A stretch of DNA of 20,533 nt from JANOGU01 sp964499865. GTDB taxonomy: Bacteria > Pseudomonadota > Alphaproteobacteria > Rhodobacterales > Rhodobacteraceae. The notes under the pieces are model-generated. The model searched no databases. It had not been told where the DNA came from and saw nothing but the letters and a program-made list of their open reading frames with translations. The position numbers and the translations under genes are program-made. Shown here piece by piece: positions 13,751 through 20,533 of the stretch (within the stretch, counting starts at the first letter, position 1; every line of letters starts with the position of its first letter). The stretch lies in contig CAZCPY010000050.1 in assembly GCA_964499865.1 (NCBI GenBank), positions 1 through 20,533 on the forward strand, given 5' to 3'.

Positions 13751-14983
13751 TTATGCCGCGCCGCGGGCGGGCTGACCGGCGTTCTGACGCACGCGCGCGC
13801 CCGCAGTCAGGATCGCCGCGGCCAGCAGGTCGCAATCGGCGGGCGTCAGGCGGGCGGGCAGGCGGATGTCGCAGGCGCGCATCAGCATGGCGCGGGTCTT
13901 GGGCAGGTGCGCCGGGGCGCCCAGGAACTCCCAGTTCCAGAAGGCGCGGGCGTTGCCTTCGGACAGGCCGAAGACCGACACCGGCGCCCCCATCGCGCGC
14001 GCCTCGGTCTGGAAGGCCAGAGCCTGTTCGTCGGTCCAGTCGCCCGCAAGCATGAACTGGAAGCTGTCGGGCGCGCGGGTTTCGGGCGGCAGGGCGGGGG
14101 GAACGTGGAACCAGGGGGCGGGCGCGAGTTGCGCCGCCACGCGGTCGTGGTTCACAAGGCCCCGGCGCGCGCGCAGCTCCACCAGCGGAAGCTGCGGGCG
14201 GATCACCGCGGCCGACAGGTTCTGCATCCGCAGGTTGTAGAGCGGCAGCTTCTTCTGCCACTTGCCCGCGATGTCCTTCAGGCCGGGATGGGTCTTCCAG
14301 TTGCTTTCGTAGGCGCCCGACATGATCGCGGCGCGGGCGGCGATCTCGGGGTCGTCGGTGATCAGCATCCCGCCTTCGCCCGCGTTCACCAGCTTGTAGG
14401 ACTGGAAGCTGAAGCAGCCCGTGGCCCCCAGCGTGCCCAGCGGCCTGCCGCGCCACGAGGCCCCCAGCGAATGCGCCGCATCCTCGACCACCGGGATGCC
14501 GTGCGCGGCCGCGCCTTCCAGGATCGCGTCCATGTCGGAGGTATGGCCGCGCATGTGGGAAATCATCACCGCCGCCGCGCCCGGCAGCTTGGCGCGGTAG
14601 TCGTCCAGGTCGATGCGCAGCGAGGTGTCCACCTCGACCAGCACGGGGTCGCATTCCGCATGCAGGACCGACGACGGCACGGCGGCGAAGGTGAAGGCCG
14701 GGATCAGCACGCGCGCCCCGCGCGGCAGGTCCAGCGCCTTGAGCGACAGGAACAGTGCCGCCGAACAGGACGACACCGCCAGCGCGAAGCGGACGCCCAT
14801 CAGCGCGGCGAACTCGGCCTCCAGCCGCGGCACCGGCGCCTTGTCGGGGGTGGTGTAGCGGAACAGGTCTCCGCTGGTCAGCAGGCGCTCGATCTCGGCG
14901 CGGGCCTCGGCGGGGATCGGGTCGGCCTCCTGCACGTTGACGTGTCTTGCCGCAGGCTCCTGTCCCGAACCGTCGTTCCACAT
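13751..14983 (-). CDS. DegT/DnrJ/EryC1/StrS-family PLP aminotransferase
   Basis: This encodes a 410-residue fold type I PLP enzyme. Family landmarks are YTTPDKAPVPRLEAEFAALMGVRFALAVSSCSAALFLSLKAL (43-84), IPAFTFAAVPSS, VVEDAAHSLGA (165-175, Asp168) and the PLP lysine Lys197 in SFQSYKLVNAGEGG. Members usually make amino sugars from NDP-ketosugars, but no sugar-nucleotide or glycosyltransferase gene is nearby. Instead it lies in line between the PuuB-like oxidase and the omega-aminotransferase (125 bp and 101 bp gaps). It may therefore act on another carbonyl, or be an unrelated passenger. The ATG at 14983 has GGGGAGAGCGGGACC upstream. No signal peptide or extra domain is seen. Confidence 0.9.
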   Translation of the reverse strand: MWNDGSGQEPAARHVNVQEADPIPAEARAEIERLLTSGDLFRYTTPDKAPVPRLEAEFAALMGVRFALAVSSCSAALFLSLKALDLPRGARVLIPAFTFAAVPSSVLHAECDPVLVEVDTSLRIDLDDYRAKLPGAAAVMISHMRGHTSDMDAILEGAAAHGIPVVEDAAHSLGASWRGRPLGTLGATGCFSFQSYKLVNAGEGGMLITDDPEIAARAAIMSGAYESNWKTHPGLKDIAGKWQKKLPLYNLRMQNLSAAVIRPQLPLVELRARRGLVNHDRVAAQLAPAPWFHVPPALPPETRAPDSFQFMLAGDWTDEQALAFQTEARAMGAPVSVFGLSEGNARAFWNWEFLGAPAHLPKTRAMLMRACDIRLPARLTPADCDLLAAAILTAGARVRQNAGQPARGAA

Positions 14984-15108
14984 GGTCCCGCTCTCCCCAC
15001 AGGTTTGCCCTGTCTTAGGACGGTCGCGCGAAACAATCCAGCGGGGCGGCGCGCGGCAGGCACAAGATGTGGCGGATTAACGCCTTTGTCACAAACCGCC
15101 GCGCCGCG

Positions 15109-16410
15109 TCACAGCCCCAGCCGGTCGCGCATCGCATACCAGGTCATCGCCAGCACGAGGACCGGCCAGCGCAGCGCCGCCCCGCCGGGGAACCGCGGCG
15201 TGGGCAGGCCCGCCATCAGGTCGAAGCGTTCGGCCTGGCCCGCGACGGCCTCGGCCATGACCTTGCCCGCCATCGTGGCCAGCGCCACGCCCTGGCCGGA
15301 GCAGGAGGAGGCGGCAAGGATGTTGGGCGAAAGCCGCAGGTAGCAGGGCATCCGCGACATGGTGATGGCGAGCGTTCCGCCCCAGGCGTGGTCGATGCGC
15401 GCGTCGGCCAGCTGCGGGTAGACCTCGGCCATCGGCTTGCGCACCGTGGCCTCGATGTCGGGAAACCGGTAGCCGTAACTTTCGCCGCCGCCGAACAAGA
15501 GGCGGTTGTCGGGCGACAGGCGCCAGTAGTTCACCACGAAACGCGAGTCGGCGACTGCCACGGGTTCGGCCAGCACGGACGCCGCGCGGTCGCCCAGCGG
15601 TTCGGTCGCGACGATGAAGTTGTTGATCGGCATCACCCGCGCCTCGTAGTCGGGTGCCAGCCCCGCGAGATAGCCGTTGCCCGCCAGCAGGACGTGGCCG
15701 CAGGTCACCTGGCCCGCGTCGGTGCGCACCACGGGGCGCGCGCCGGGGTCGATGCGGTGCACCTCGCTGCGGTCGTGCAGGCGCACGCCCGCCTTCGCCG
15801 CCGCATCCGCAAGCCCCAGCGCAAGTCGCAACGGGTGCAGGTGCCCCGCGCCGCGGTCCACCACCCCGCCGACAAAGCGGGGCGAGCCGATCAGGGCGCG
15901 CGTGGCGTCGCGGTCCAGCCGGTCGATCTTCGCATAGCCGTAGGCCTGCGCCATGTGGTCGGCCATGCGGTGGGCGTGGTCCACCTCGGCGGGCGTGCGG
16001 CAGGCATGCGCCACACCCGGGCGATAGTCCGCGTCGATGCCATGGTCGGCGATCAGCGACGCCACCAGCGCCTTGGCCTCTTCGGCGAAGTCCCACAGCT
16101 TGCGCGCGGTCTCCGTGCCGTGCTTCGCCTCGAGCTCGTCTTGCCCGCGCCGCTGGCCCGAGCCGACCTGCCCGCCGTTCCGCCCCGAGGCGCCGAAGCC
16201 CGGGCGCTGTGCCTCCAGCAGCACCACGTCATAGCCCCGCGCCCGCAGGTGCAGCGCCGCCGACAGGCCCATGTAGCCGCCGCCGACGACGCAGACATCC
16301 GCCGTCTGCGCGCCCTTCAGCGGCGCAAAGGGCGCCAGCGGCGTGGCCGTCGCGGCATACCACGAGCGGGGATATTCCCCCGCCCGGTCGTTGGCGTGCA
16401 GAAGCTTCAT
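15109..16410 (-). CDS. puuB: FAD-dependent oxidase, gamma-glutamylputrescine oxidase-like
   Basis: This encodes a 433-residue DAO-family flavoenzyme. The dinucleotide-binding motif is VCVVGGGYMGLSAALHL (39-55), followed by GFGASGRNGGQVGSGQ, the FAD contact typical of glycine/D-amino-acid oxidases. Several stretches recall E. coli PuuB: the lead WYAATATPLAPFAPL, DYRPG, HLHPLRLALGLADA, YWRLSPDNRLLFGGG, and the end FPGGAALRWPVLVLAMTWYAMRDRLGL. PuuB oxidises gamma-glutamylputrescine to the aldehyde, releasing ammonia and H2O2. The start overlaps the stop of the PuuA-like gene by 4 bp (ATGA), which supports a coupled two-step pathway. The exact polyamine substrate is inferred. Confidence 0.9.
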   Translation of the reverse strand: MKLLHANDRAGEYPRSWYAATATPLAPFAPLKGAQTADVCVVGGGYMGLSAALHLRARGYDVVLLEAQRPGFGASGRNGGQVGSGQRRGQDELEAKHGTETARKLWDFAEEAKALVASLIADHGIDADYRPGVAHACRTPAEVDHAHRMADHMAQAYGYAKIDRLDRDATRALIGSPRFVGGVVDRGAGHLHPLRLALGLADAAAKAGVRLHDRSEVHRIDPGARPVVRTDAGQVTCGHVLLAGNGYLAGLAPDYEARVMPINNFIVATEPLGDRAASVLAEPVAVADSRFVVNYWRLSPDNRLLFGGGESYGYRFPDIEATVRKPMAEVYPQLADARIDHAWGGTLAITMSRMPCYLRLSPNILAASSCSGQGVALATMAGKVMAEAVAGQAERFDLMAGLPTPRFPGGAALRWPVLVLAMTWYAMRDRLGL

Positions 16411-17762
16411 ACGTTCAGAAGCAGGTGCTCGCGTTCCCAGGGGCTGATGACCTCCAGGAACTCCTTGTGCTCGTCGCGCTTGACCGCCTCGTAGACGGCG
16501 CAGAAGCCCTCGCCCAGCACCTCGCGCAGGGCGCCGTCGGCCTCCAGCAGGTCCAGCGCGTCGCCCAGGTTGTAGGGCAGTTCGCTGTCGGTGCTGTAGG
16601 CGTCGCCGGCGAATTCGGGCTCGGGCTCCAGCCCCTGCGTCAGGCCGATGTAGCCGCAGGCGAGCGAGGCCGCGATCCCGAGGTAGGGGTTGCAGTCCAT
16701 CCCCGCCAGCCGGTTCTCGACCCGCCGCGACTCGGGGCCGGACACGGGCACGCGCAGGCCGGTGGTGCGGTTGTCGCGGCCCCAGCGCAGGTTGATAGGG
16801 GCGGAATGGCCCGGGACATAGCGGCGATAGCTGTTGACGTAGGGCGCCAGCAGCGCGATGGCGCCGGGCAGGTGGCGCTGCATGCCGCCGATGAAGTGGT
16901 GGAAGGCCGGCGTCTCGGCGCCCTTGCGGTCGGAGAACAGGTTCTTGCCGGTCTTCATGTCCACCACCGAATGGTGGATGTGCATGGCGCTGCCGGGTTC
17001 CCCCTCGATCGGCTTGGCCATGAAGGTGGCAAAGCAGTCGTGCCGCAGCGCCGCCTCGCGGATCAGCCGCTTGAAGAAGAAGATCTCGTCGGCCAGCTTG
17101 ACCGGGTCGCCATGCGCCAGGTTGATTTCCAGCTGGCCCGCGCCGTCCTCCTGCAGGATGCCGTCGATCTCGAAGCCCTGCGCCTCGGCAAAGTCGTAGA
17201 TGTCGTCGATCACCTTGCCGTATTCGTCGATGGCGCTGACCGAATAGGCCTGCTTGGCCGCCGCCCGCCGACCGGACCGGCCCATCGGCGGGATGATCGG
17301 CATGTTGGGGTCGATGTTGCGGGCGACCAGGAAGAATTCCATCTCGGGCGCGACGATGGGCTGCCAGCCGTTTTCCCGGTAGAGGTCGACGATGCGTTTC
17401 AGCACGTTGCGCGGCGCGGTCGGCATCGGATTGCCCTCGCGGTCCTGCGCGTCATGGATGACCTGAAGTGTCACGTCGGTGGCCCAGGGGGCGGCGACGG
17501 CGGTATCCCAGTCGGGCACCAGGATCATGTCGGGTTCGGTGAACTCGCCGAAGGGGTTTTCCGCCCAGTTGCCGGTGATCGTCTGCAGGAAGATCGAGTT
17601 GGGCAGGAAATAGCTGGTCTGCTTGGCGAACTTGGAGGCCGGCATCGCCTTGCCGCGGGCCACGCCCGCGATGTCGGGGATGATGCACTCCACCTCGTCC
17701 ACGCGGCGCCCGCCGATGTAGTCGCGCGCGGCCTCGGGCAGTCGGTCGGTCCATTTGGACAT
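16407..17762 (-). CDS. puuA: glutamine synthetase family, gamma-glutamylpolyamine synthetase-like
   Basis: This encodes a 451-residue ligase of the GS type I fold. An N-terminal beta-grasp region (about 18-105) precedes the catalytic domain, which has EMEF (140-143), QEDGAGQLEINL (204-215), AMHIHHS (259-265), NSYRRYVPG (310-318), NRTTGLRVP (331-339) and ESRRVENRLAGMDCNPYL (344-361). The C-terminus (LREVLGEGFCAVYEAVKRDEHKEF) resembles E. coli PuuA, which joins glutamate to putrescine at the cost of ATP. The canonical GlnA adenylylation loop is not evident. The ATG at 17762 begins the natural N-terminus MSKWTDRLPEAARDYI; an upstream in-frame start at 17822 adds a disordered 20-residue stretch. 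The gene is coupled to the puuB-like gene. Confidence 0.92.
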   Translation of the reverse strand: MSKWTDRLPEAARDYIGGRRVDEVECIIPDIAGVARGKAMPASKFAKQTSYFLPNSIFLQTITGNWAENPFGEFTEPDMILVPDWDTAVAAPWATDVTLQVIHDAQDREGNPMPTAPRNVLKRIVDLYRENGWQPIVAPEMEFFLVARNIDPNMPIIPPMGRSGRRAAAKQAYSVSAIDEYGKVIDDIYDFAEAQGFEIDGILQEDGAGQLEINLAHGDPVKLADEIFFFKRLIREAALRHDCFATFMAKPIEGEPGSAMHIHHSVVDMKTGKNLFSDRKGAETPAFHHFIGGMQRHLPGAIALLAPYVNSYRRYVPGHSAPINLRWGRDNRTTGLRVPVSGPESRRVENRLAGMDCNPYLGIAASLACGYIGLTQGLEPEPEFAGDAYSTDSELPYNLGDALDLLEADGALREVLGEGFCAVYEAVKRDEHKEFLEVISPWEREHLLLNV

Positions 17763-17781
17763 GCTTGTCTCGCTTTGGCCG

Positions 17782-17835
17782 GCGGGACCGGTTCCCGCGG
17801 GCTGGTCTGGGGGGAAGGACACGGCCCCGGGGCCG
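17782..17835 (-). other. GC-rich inverted repeats between amidotransferase and puuA-like gene
   Basis: This 94-bp gap contains GCGGGA-N5-TCCCGC (17782-17798) and the perfect palindrome CGGCCCCGGGGCCG (17822-17835). They could reduce transcription between the two genes or be chance products of high GC. No T-run follows. Confidence 0.3.
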
Positions 17836-17856
17836 CGGGCAGCCTTGGGCGGCCTG

Positions 17857-18555
17857 TCAGGCCGCAGGCCGCCGGGCGGCGCGGGGCGCCTTGAAGACGG
17901 CCGCGATGCGGGCGGCGAGGTCGGCGGCGTCGATGCGGTCGCCCGCCCGCGCGCGGGCCGCGGCCATCCGCTCTTCGGGCACGAGGCCGGGGCCGCGGGT
18001 GCGCATCAGGCCCTCGACGAAGGCGGTGGCGAATTCGGGATGCGCCTGCACGGTGAAGATGCCGTCGCCGTAGGCCAGCGCGGCATGGGTGCAGAAGGCG
18101 TTCGTCCCCACCACCTGCGCGGCCGGCGGGGCGACCGTCACCTGGTCGCGGTGCCAGGCGTTCAGCGTCACCCTCTCGCCGCCGAAGTCGTAGTCCGTGG
18201 GTCCGACCGCCCAGCCGCCCGGATGGCGCTCCACCTTGCCGCCAAGCGCCTGGGCGATGATCTGGTGGCCAAAGCAGATGCCCACCAGCGGCACGCCTGC
18301 CGCCTGCACCGCGCGGATGAAATCCTCCAGCGGGCGGATGAAGGGGTGGTCTTCGTAGGCGCCGTGGCGCGACCCGGTGATCAGCCAGCCGTCCGCCGCC
18401 GAGGGTGCGTCGGGGAAATCCATCGCCTCGACATGCCAGGTGCGGAAGGTGAAGCCGTGGCCGTCCAGCAGGCGGCGGAACATGTCGGGATAGTCGCCGG
18501 CCTCGGGTTTCAGGGCGTCGGGCGCCTGGCCCGTCTGCAGGATGCCGATCAGCAT
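17857..18555 (-). CDS. type 1 glutamine amidotransferase (class I GATase)
   Basis: This encodes a 232-residue protein with the GATase class I fold. The nucleophile Cys94 lies in LVGICFGHQIIAQALGG (90-106) and the catalytic His172-x-Glu174 in VQAHPEF. The N-terminus MLIGILQTGQAPD begins the first strand. It is a stand-alone domain, so either a partner uses the ammonia or it hydrolyses a gamma-glutamyl amide itself. By position next to puuA/puuB-like genes it may take the place of PuuD (gamma-glutamyl-GABA hydrolase), though its sequence is closer to the GuaA-type GATase than to peptidase C26. The ATG at 18555 fits the family N-terminus; the longer frame upstream runs antisense to the next gene. 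The ribosome-binding site is weak. Confidence 0.88.
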   Translation of the reverse strand: MLIGILQTGQAPDALKPEAGDYPDMFRRLLDGHGFTFRTWHVEAMDFPDAPSAADGWLITGSRHGAYEDHPFIRPLEDFIRAVQAAGVPLVGICFGHQIIAQALGGKVERHPGGWAVGPTDYDFGGERVTLNAWHRDQVTVAPPAAQVVGTNAFCTHAALAYGDGIFTVQAHPEFATAFVEGLMRTRGPGLVPEERMAAARARAGDRIDAADLAARIAAVFKAPRAARRPAA

Positions 18556-18691
18556 GGATGGGTCCAGGGTTCCGTTCCCCCAAGATAGGCGCGCAGGCGG
18601 GGGGCGGGCAAGGGGGGGCAGGCGACGCGCCGATTTTCCTTGGCGATTCGGGTGGCCTGGGCGGACACTTCCGCGGGCAGGGGGGGCCAGA

Positions 18692-19009
18692 ATGCTGGAA
18701 ATCAGTGCCGACAAGGTGGTGCAGGTGGTGTTCCTGGCCCGCGAGGGCCATGGCGGGGCCCGGGAACTGCGGGACTTCATCGGCAACCTGAACGACGACG
18801 AGAAGGCGCACCTGACCGCGCTCGCCTGGGTCGGCCGCGGCGCCTTCGACCCCGAGGACTACCCCGCCGCCGTCGCCAACGCGCAGTCCGAGGCAACGGT
18901 GCCCACCGCCGATTACCTCATGGGCATGCCGCACCTGGCCGAGAACCTGGAGGCGGGGCTGGATGCGATGGGGGTGGATGTGGCGGGCGAGGAGGAGGAT
19001 CTGCTGTAG
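18692..19009 (+). CDS. DUF3775-like protein
   Basis: This encodes a 105-residue acidic protein beginning MLEISADKVVQVVFLAREGHGG. It contains LRDFIGNLNDDEKAHLTALAWVGRGAFDPEDYPAAVANA and ends with TADYLMGMPHLAENLEAGLDAMG, the pattern I associate with the DUF3775 family of small alphaproteobacterial proteins. Function is unknown. No signal peptide or membrane segment is present. The ATG at 18692 follows GGGGGGCCAG. It is divergent from the GATase gene (136 bp gap) and on the opposite strand to the surrounding polyamine genes. Confidence 0.83.
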   Translation: MLEISADKVVQVVFLAREGHGGARELRDFIGNLNDDEKAHLTALAWVGRGAFDPEDYPAAVANAQSEATVPTADYLMGMPHLAENLEAGLDAMGVDVAGEEEDLL

Positions 19010-19028
19010 GGGGCCGAAAAGTGTCCAC

Positions 19029-19057
19029 TCGACGTGTACACCGAATTCGGCTATGCT
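19029..19057 (+). promoter_or_regulatory. candidate promoter for the brnTA locus
   Basis: TCGACG (19029-19034) and TATGCT (19052-19057) are exactly 17 bp apart in a locally less GC-rich stretch. Two similar octamers, GTGTCCAC (19021-19028) and the palindrome GTGTACAC (19034-19041), flank or overlap the -35 and could be operator half-sites for BrnA. Identified by eye; weak. Confidence 0.35.
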
Positions 19058-19125
19058 TCTCGTGAGACGACCGAGGACCACAACGCAGCAGCCGTCGCGG
19101 CGCGACTCGCACGGCAGGATGTCGT

Positions 19126-19464
19126 GTTGCGGAATTCGAATGGGACGACGAGAAGCGGCGTCAGAACCTGCAGAAGCACCAGGTCGATTTCACCACCGGC
19201 GCCCGCATCTTCCTTGGGCCGGTGCTGACGCGAAAGGACGACAGGAAGGACTTTGGCGAAGCGCGGTTTCAATCCATCGGAATTGCAGGAGGAACCTGCC
19301 TCGTGGTCGTCCATACCCAGCGGCAGGGGCGGACCCGACTTATCTCGGTTCACCACGCAGGACGAAAAGACCGGCGAACGTATAAAGACCGGCGAACGTA
19401 TCACGCGCATCTCGCTGGAAGAGATCGAGGCGATGGCGGCACGGGGGGAGATTCCGGCCCCTGA
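19126..19464 (+). pseudogene. brnT: BrnT-family toxin frame without a normal start codon
   Basis: The frame reads EFEWDDEKRRQNLQKHQVDF, then ARIFLGPVLTRKDDRKDFGEARFQSIG and VVVHTQRQGRTRLISVHHAGRKDRRTY, the whole length of a BrnT ribonuclease toxin (usual form FEWDxxKxxxNxxKHxVxF ... ISxRxA..RERRxY). In this frame no ATG, GTG or TTG lies between the stop at 19063-19065 and GTG 19222, which is in mid-protein. The codon where a start is expected is GTT (19126), 6 bp after AGGA. Loss of one G near 19131 would instead join the ATG at 19119. Either GTG has mutated to GTT, or there is a frameshift or a sequencing error. The usual RERR-like end is duplicated and an atypical tail runs on to 19464. It may be a dead toxin. 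Confidence 0.65.
19366..19401 (+). repeat. 18-bp perfect tandem duplication inside brnT/brnA
   Basis: AAAGACCGGCGAACGTAT occurs twice back to back (19366-19383 and 19384-19401). Being a multiple of three, it leaves both overlapping frames open: KDRRTY is doubled in the toxin frame and KTGERI in the antitoxin-side frame. This suggests a recent slippage duplication. Confidence 0.9.
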
Positions 19465-19687
19465 CCCCGATGCCCCCGAAGGCCCCGACCTCGGCGACGA
19501 CTTCTGGGCGAATGCCGTGCTTGTCGAGCCGCCAAAGACCCGGTCGGTCCACCTGAAGATCGACGCCGAGGTGTTCCGGCATTTCCTCGAGGAAACCGGC
19601 GGCAAGGGGCATATCACGCGGATGCAGAACGTGCTGAAGGCCTATGTCGCGGCGCAGAAGCGCAAGGCCGCGGGGCCAGGGGGCTGA
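19433..19687 (+). CDS. brnA: BrnA-family antitoxin
   Basis: This encodes an 84-residue protein from the ATG at 19433. The acidic N-terminal part includes DLGDDFWANAVLVEPPKT, a BrnA hallmark that contacts the toxin. The C-terminal ribbon-helix-helix follows: RSVHLKIDAEVFRHFLEETGGKGHITRMQNVLKAYVAAQK. In BrnTA systems this antitoxin neutralises the BrnT ribonuclease and represses the operon. The start is uncertain. The frame is open upstream, and the residues RITRISLEEIEA before the ATG also look BrnA-like, but only TTG codons far upstream (19253, 19283) are available there. GGAAGAG lies about 10 bp before 19433. It overlaps the end of the brnT frame by 32 bp. Confidence 0.8.
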   Translation: MAARGEIPAPDPDAPEGPDLGDDFWANAVLVEPPKTRSVHLKIDAEVFRHFLEETGGKGHITRMQNVLKAYVAAQKRKAAGPGG

Positions 19688-19702
19688 CCCACCCGACCCC
19701 CC

Positions 19703-19714
19703 CCGGGGCCCCGG
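19703..19714. other. GC palindrome between convergent genes
   Basis: CCGGGGCCCCGG is a perfect 12-bp palindrome in the 34-bp gap between the brnA stop and the stop of the minus-strand ligase gene. It could contribute to transcription pausing in both directions, but it has no loop and no T-run. Confidence 0.3.
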
Positions 19715-19721
19715 CCCGCGG

Positions 19722-20533
19722 TCACACCGTGTCGAGGTAAAGCTCCACCTTCTCCTCGGCCGTCAGCTCGGCCACGTAGTGCAGCTCCTGCCGCTTGGTC
19801 ATCACCAGGTTGCGGATCATCTCCTGCGGCAGGATGCGGGGCATGATCTCGCTTGTCTCGAAGGCGTCGATGGCGGCTTCCCAGCTGCCGGGGATCTGGC
19901 GCAGGCCGGGCAGGGCATAGGCGTTGCCGGTGATCGGCGGCGGCGGCTCCAGCCCGTCCTCGATCCCGGTCAGGGCGGCGCCCAGGATGACGGCCAGCAT
20001 CAGGTAGGGGTTCACGTCGCCGCCCGCCACGCGGTGCTCGATCCGCCGCGCCTCGGGGTTGCCGCCGGGGATGCGGATGGCGCCGGTGCGGTTCTCGTAG
20101 CCCCAGCAGATCGCGGTCGGCGCATGGCTGTCGGGCACCAGGCGCTCGTAGCTGTTGGCATGCGGCGCGAACACCAGCCCGCTGTCGCCCATCGCCCGCA
20201 GGCAGCCCGCCACCGCCTGCTTCATCATCGCCGTGCCCTTCGGACCGCCCGAATCGAAGACGTTCCAGCCGTCGCCGTCCAGCACCGAGAAATGCGTGTG
20301 CAGCCCCGACCCCGAATATTCCGGGTAGGGCTTGGCCATGAAGCTGGCCGCGAAGCCGTGCCGCCGCGCCAGGCCCTTGACCAGCAGCTTGAACAGCCAG
20401 GCGTCGTCGGCCGCGCGCAGGGCGTCGTCGCCGTGCATCAGGTTGACCTCGAACTGGCCCAGCCCGGTTTCCGAAGACGTGGTGTCGGCCGGGATGTCCA
20501 TCGCCTCGCAGGCGTCGTAGAGGTCGGTGAAGA
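19722..20533 (-). CDS. second glutamine synthetase-family ligase (5' end outside window)
   Basis: The C-terminal 270 residues of a GS-fold ligase are present; the reading frame is open to the window edge (FTDLYDACEAMDIPADT...). Catalytic-domain motifs are visible: ETGLGQFEVNL, SGLHTHFS, NSYERLVPDS, ENRTGAIRIPGG and EARRIEHRVAGGDVNPYL. The C-terminal segment (SWEAAIDAFETSEIMPRILPQEMIRNLVMTKRQE) differs from the PuuA-like protein at 16407-17762, so this is a distinct paralogue rather than a recent duplicate. Such proteins act as gamma-glutamyl ligases for polyamines or other amines. It points the same way as the polyamine cluster but is separated from it by the DUF3775 and brnTA genes on the other strand. 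Confidence 0.92.
   Translation of the reverse strand, partial: FTDLYDACEAMDIPADTTSSETGLGQFEVNLMHGDDALRAADDAWLFKLLVKGLARRHGFAASFMAKPYPEYSGSGLHTHFSVLDGDGWNVFDSGGPKGTAMMKQAVAGCLRAMGDSGLVFAPHANSYERLVPDSHAPTAICWGYENRTGAIRIPGGNPEARRIEHRVAGGDVNPYLMLAVILGAALTGIEDGLEPPPPITGNAYALPGLRQIPGSWEAAIDAFETSEIMPRILPQEMIRNLVMTKRQELHYVAELTAEEKVELYLDTV

Noticed and set aside
12282..14981. 899-codon minus-strand frame suggesting a fusion of two aminotransferases
   Set aside because: Only the part after 13649 is real in this frame. The upstream half is out of frame with the DegT gene, which has its own ribosome-binding site, PLP lysine and stop at 13751. There is no fusion.
14984..15108. Possible promoter and TTTGTGACAAA-like symmetric motif upstream of the DegT gene
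   Set aside because: The motif is short and no pair of -35/-10 boxes with acceptable spacing could be placed; not strong enough to list as a feature.
15654..17894. 746-codon plus-strand frame opposite the puuB- and puuA-like genes
   Set aside because: Both minus-strand genes are well recognised and overlap by 4 bp in the classic way. The long opposite frame is a shadow.
19034..19228. 64-codon frame beginning GTG-YTEFGYASRETTEDHN ahead of and over brnT
   Set aside because: The first 30 residues look protein-like, but the frame then runs out of phase through brnT and has no recognised family or ribosome-binding site. The region is better explained as the brnTA promoter and leader.
1..20533. 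CRISPR arrays, tRNA or rRNA genes, insertion sequences, integrases
   Set aside because: I saw no regularly spaced repeats, no tRNA-like cloverleaf with a CCA end, no rRNA signature and no transposase or integrase domain in any credible frame.

Overview
The window is about 20.5 kb of very GC-rich DNA. Its gene content points to an alphaproteobacterium of the Rhodobacteraceae/Paracoccaceae type: a divergent phaZ / phaC-phaP-phaR cluster, an ABHD10-like hydrolase, DUF3775, and a GC-hairpin intergenic repeat ending in a GGAGTAT..AAGATGAAG-like tail that is common in this family. This assignment is inferred from gene order and protein character, not from a search. Coding density is high and no gap exceeds about 200 bp.

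Layout. 1-5.3 kb is housekeeping: a DHFR/RibD-like protein, a small lipoprotein and a 78-residue conserved-looking protein on the minus strand. On the plus strand follow an M48 metalloprotease lipoprotein, diacylglycerol kinase (dgkA) and a small membrane protein, and thrS lies on the minus strand. 5.4-7.2 kb holds two translationally coupled alpha/beta hydrolases. 7.2-11.7 kb is a complete polyhydroxyalkanoate (PHA) module: depolymerase (phaZ, minus), divergent synthase (phaC), phasin (phaP) and the regulator phaR. A perfect 17-bp inverted repeat carrying two CTGC-N3-GCAG elements, the published PhaR target, sits on the probable phaP promoter.

11.6-12.3 kb is a ParDE-type toxin-antitoxin pair preceded by a 27-bp perfect palindrome. 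12.3-18.6 kb is a minus-strand cluster that reads as gamma-glutamylated polyamine (putrescine) catabolism: a glutamine amidotransferase, a PuuA-like ligase, a PuuB-like FAD oxidase, a DegT-family PLP enzyme and a class III omega-aminotransferase. A second glutamine-synthetase-family gene enters from the right edge (19.7 kb to the end). Between it and the rest lie two plus-strand items: a DUF3775 gene, and a BrnT/BrnA-type toxin-antitoxin locus in somewhat lower-GC DNA. Its toxin frame lacks any normal start codon, and it carries an 18-bp tandem duplication.

I did not find a clearly new multi-gene system. The most informative non-coding signals are the PhaR double operator, the ParDE palindrome-promoter, the degraded-looking brnTA locus, and GC-rich repeats that place a ribosome-binding site or a start codon in front of genes.
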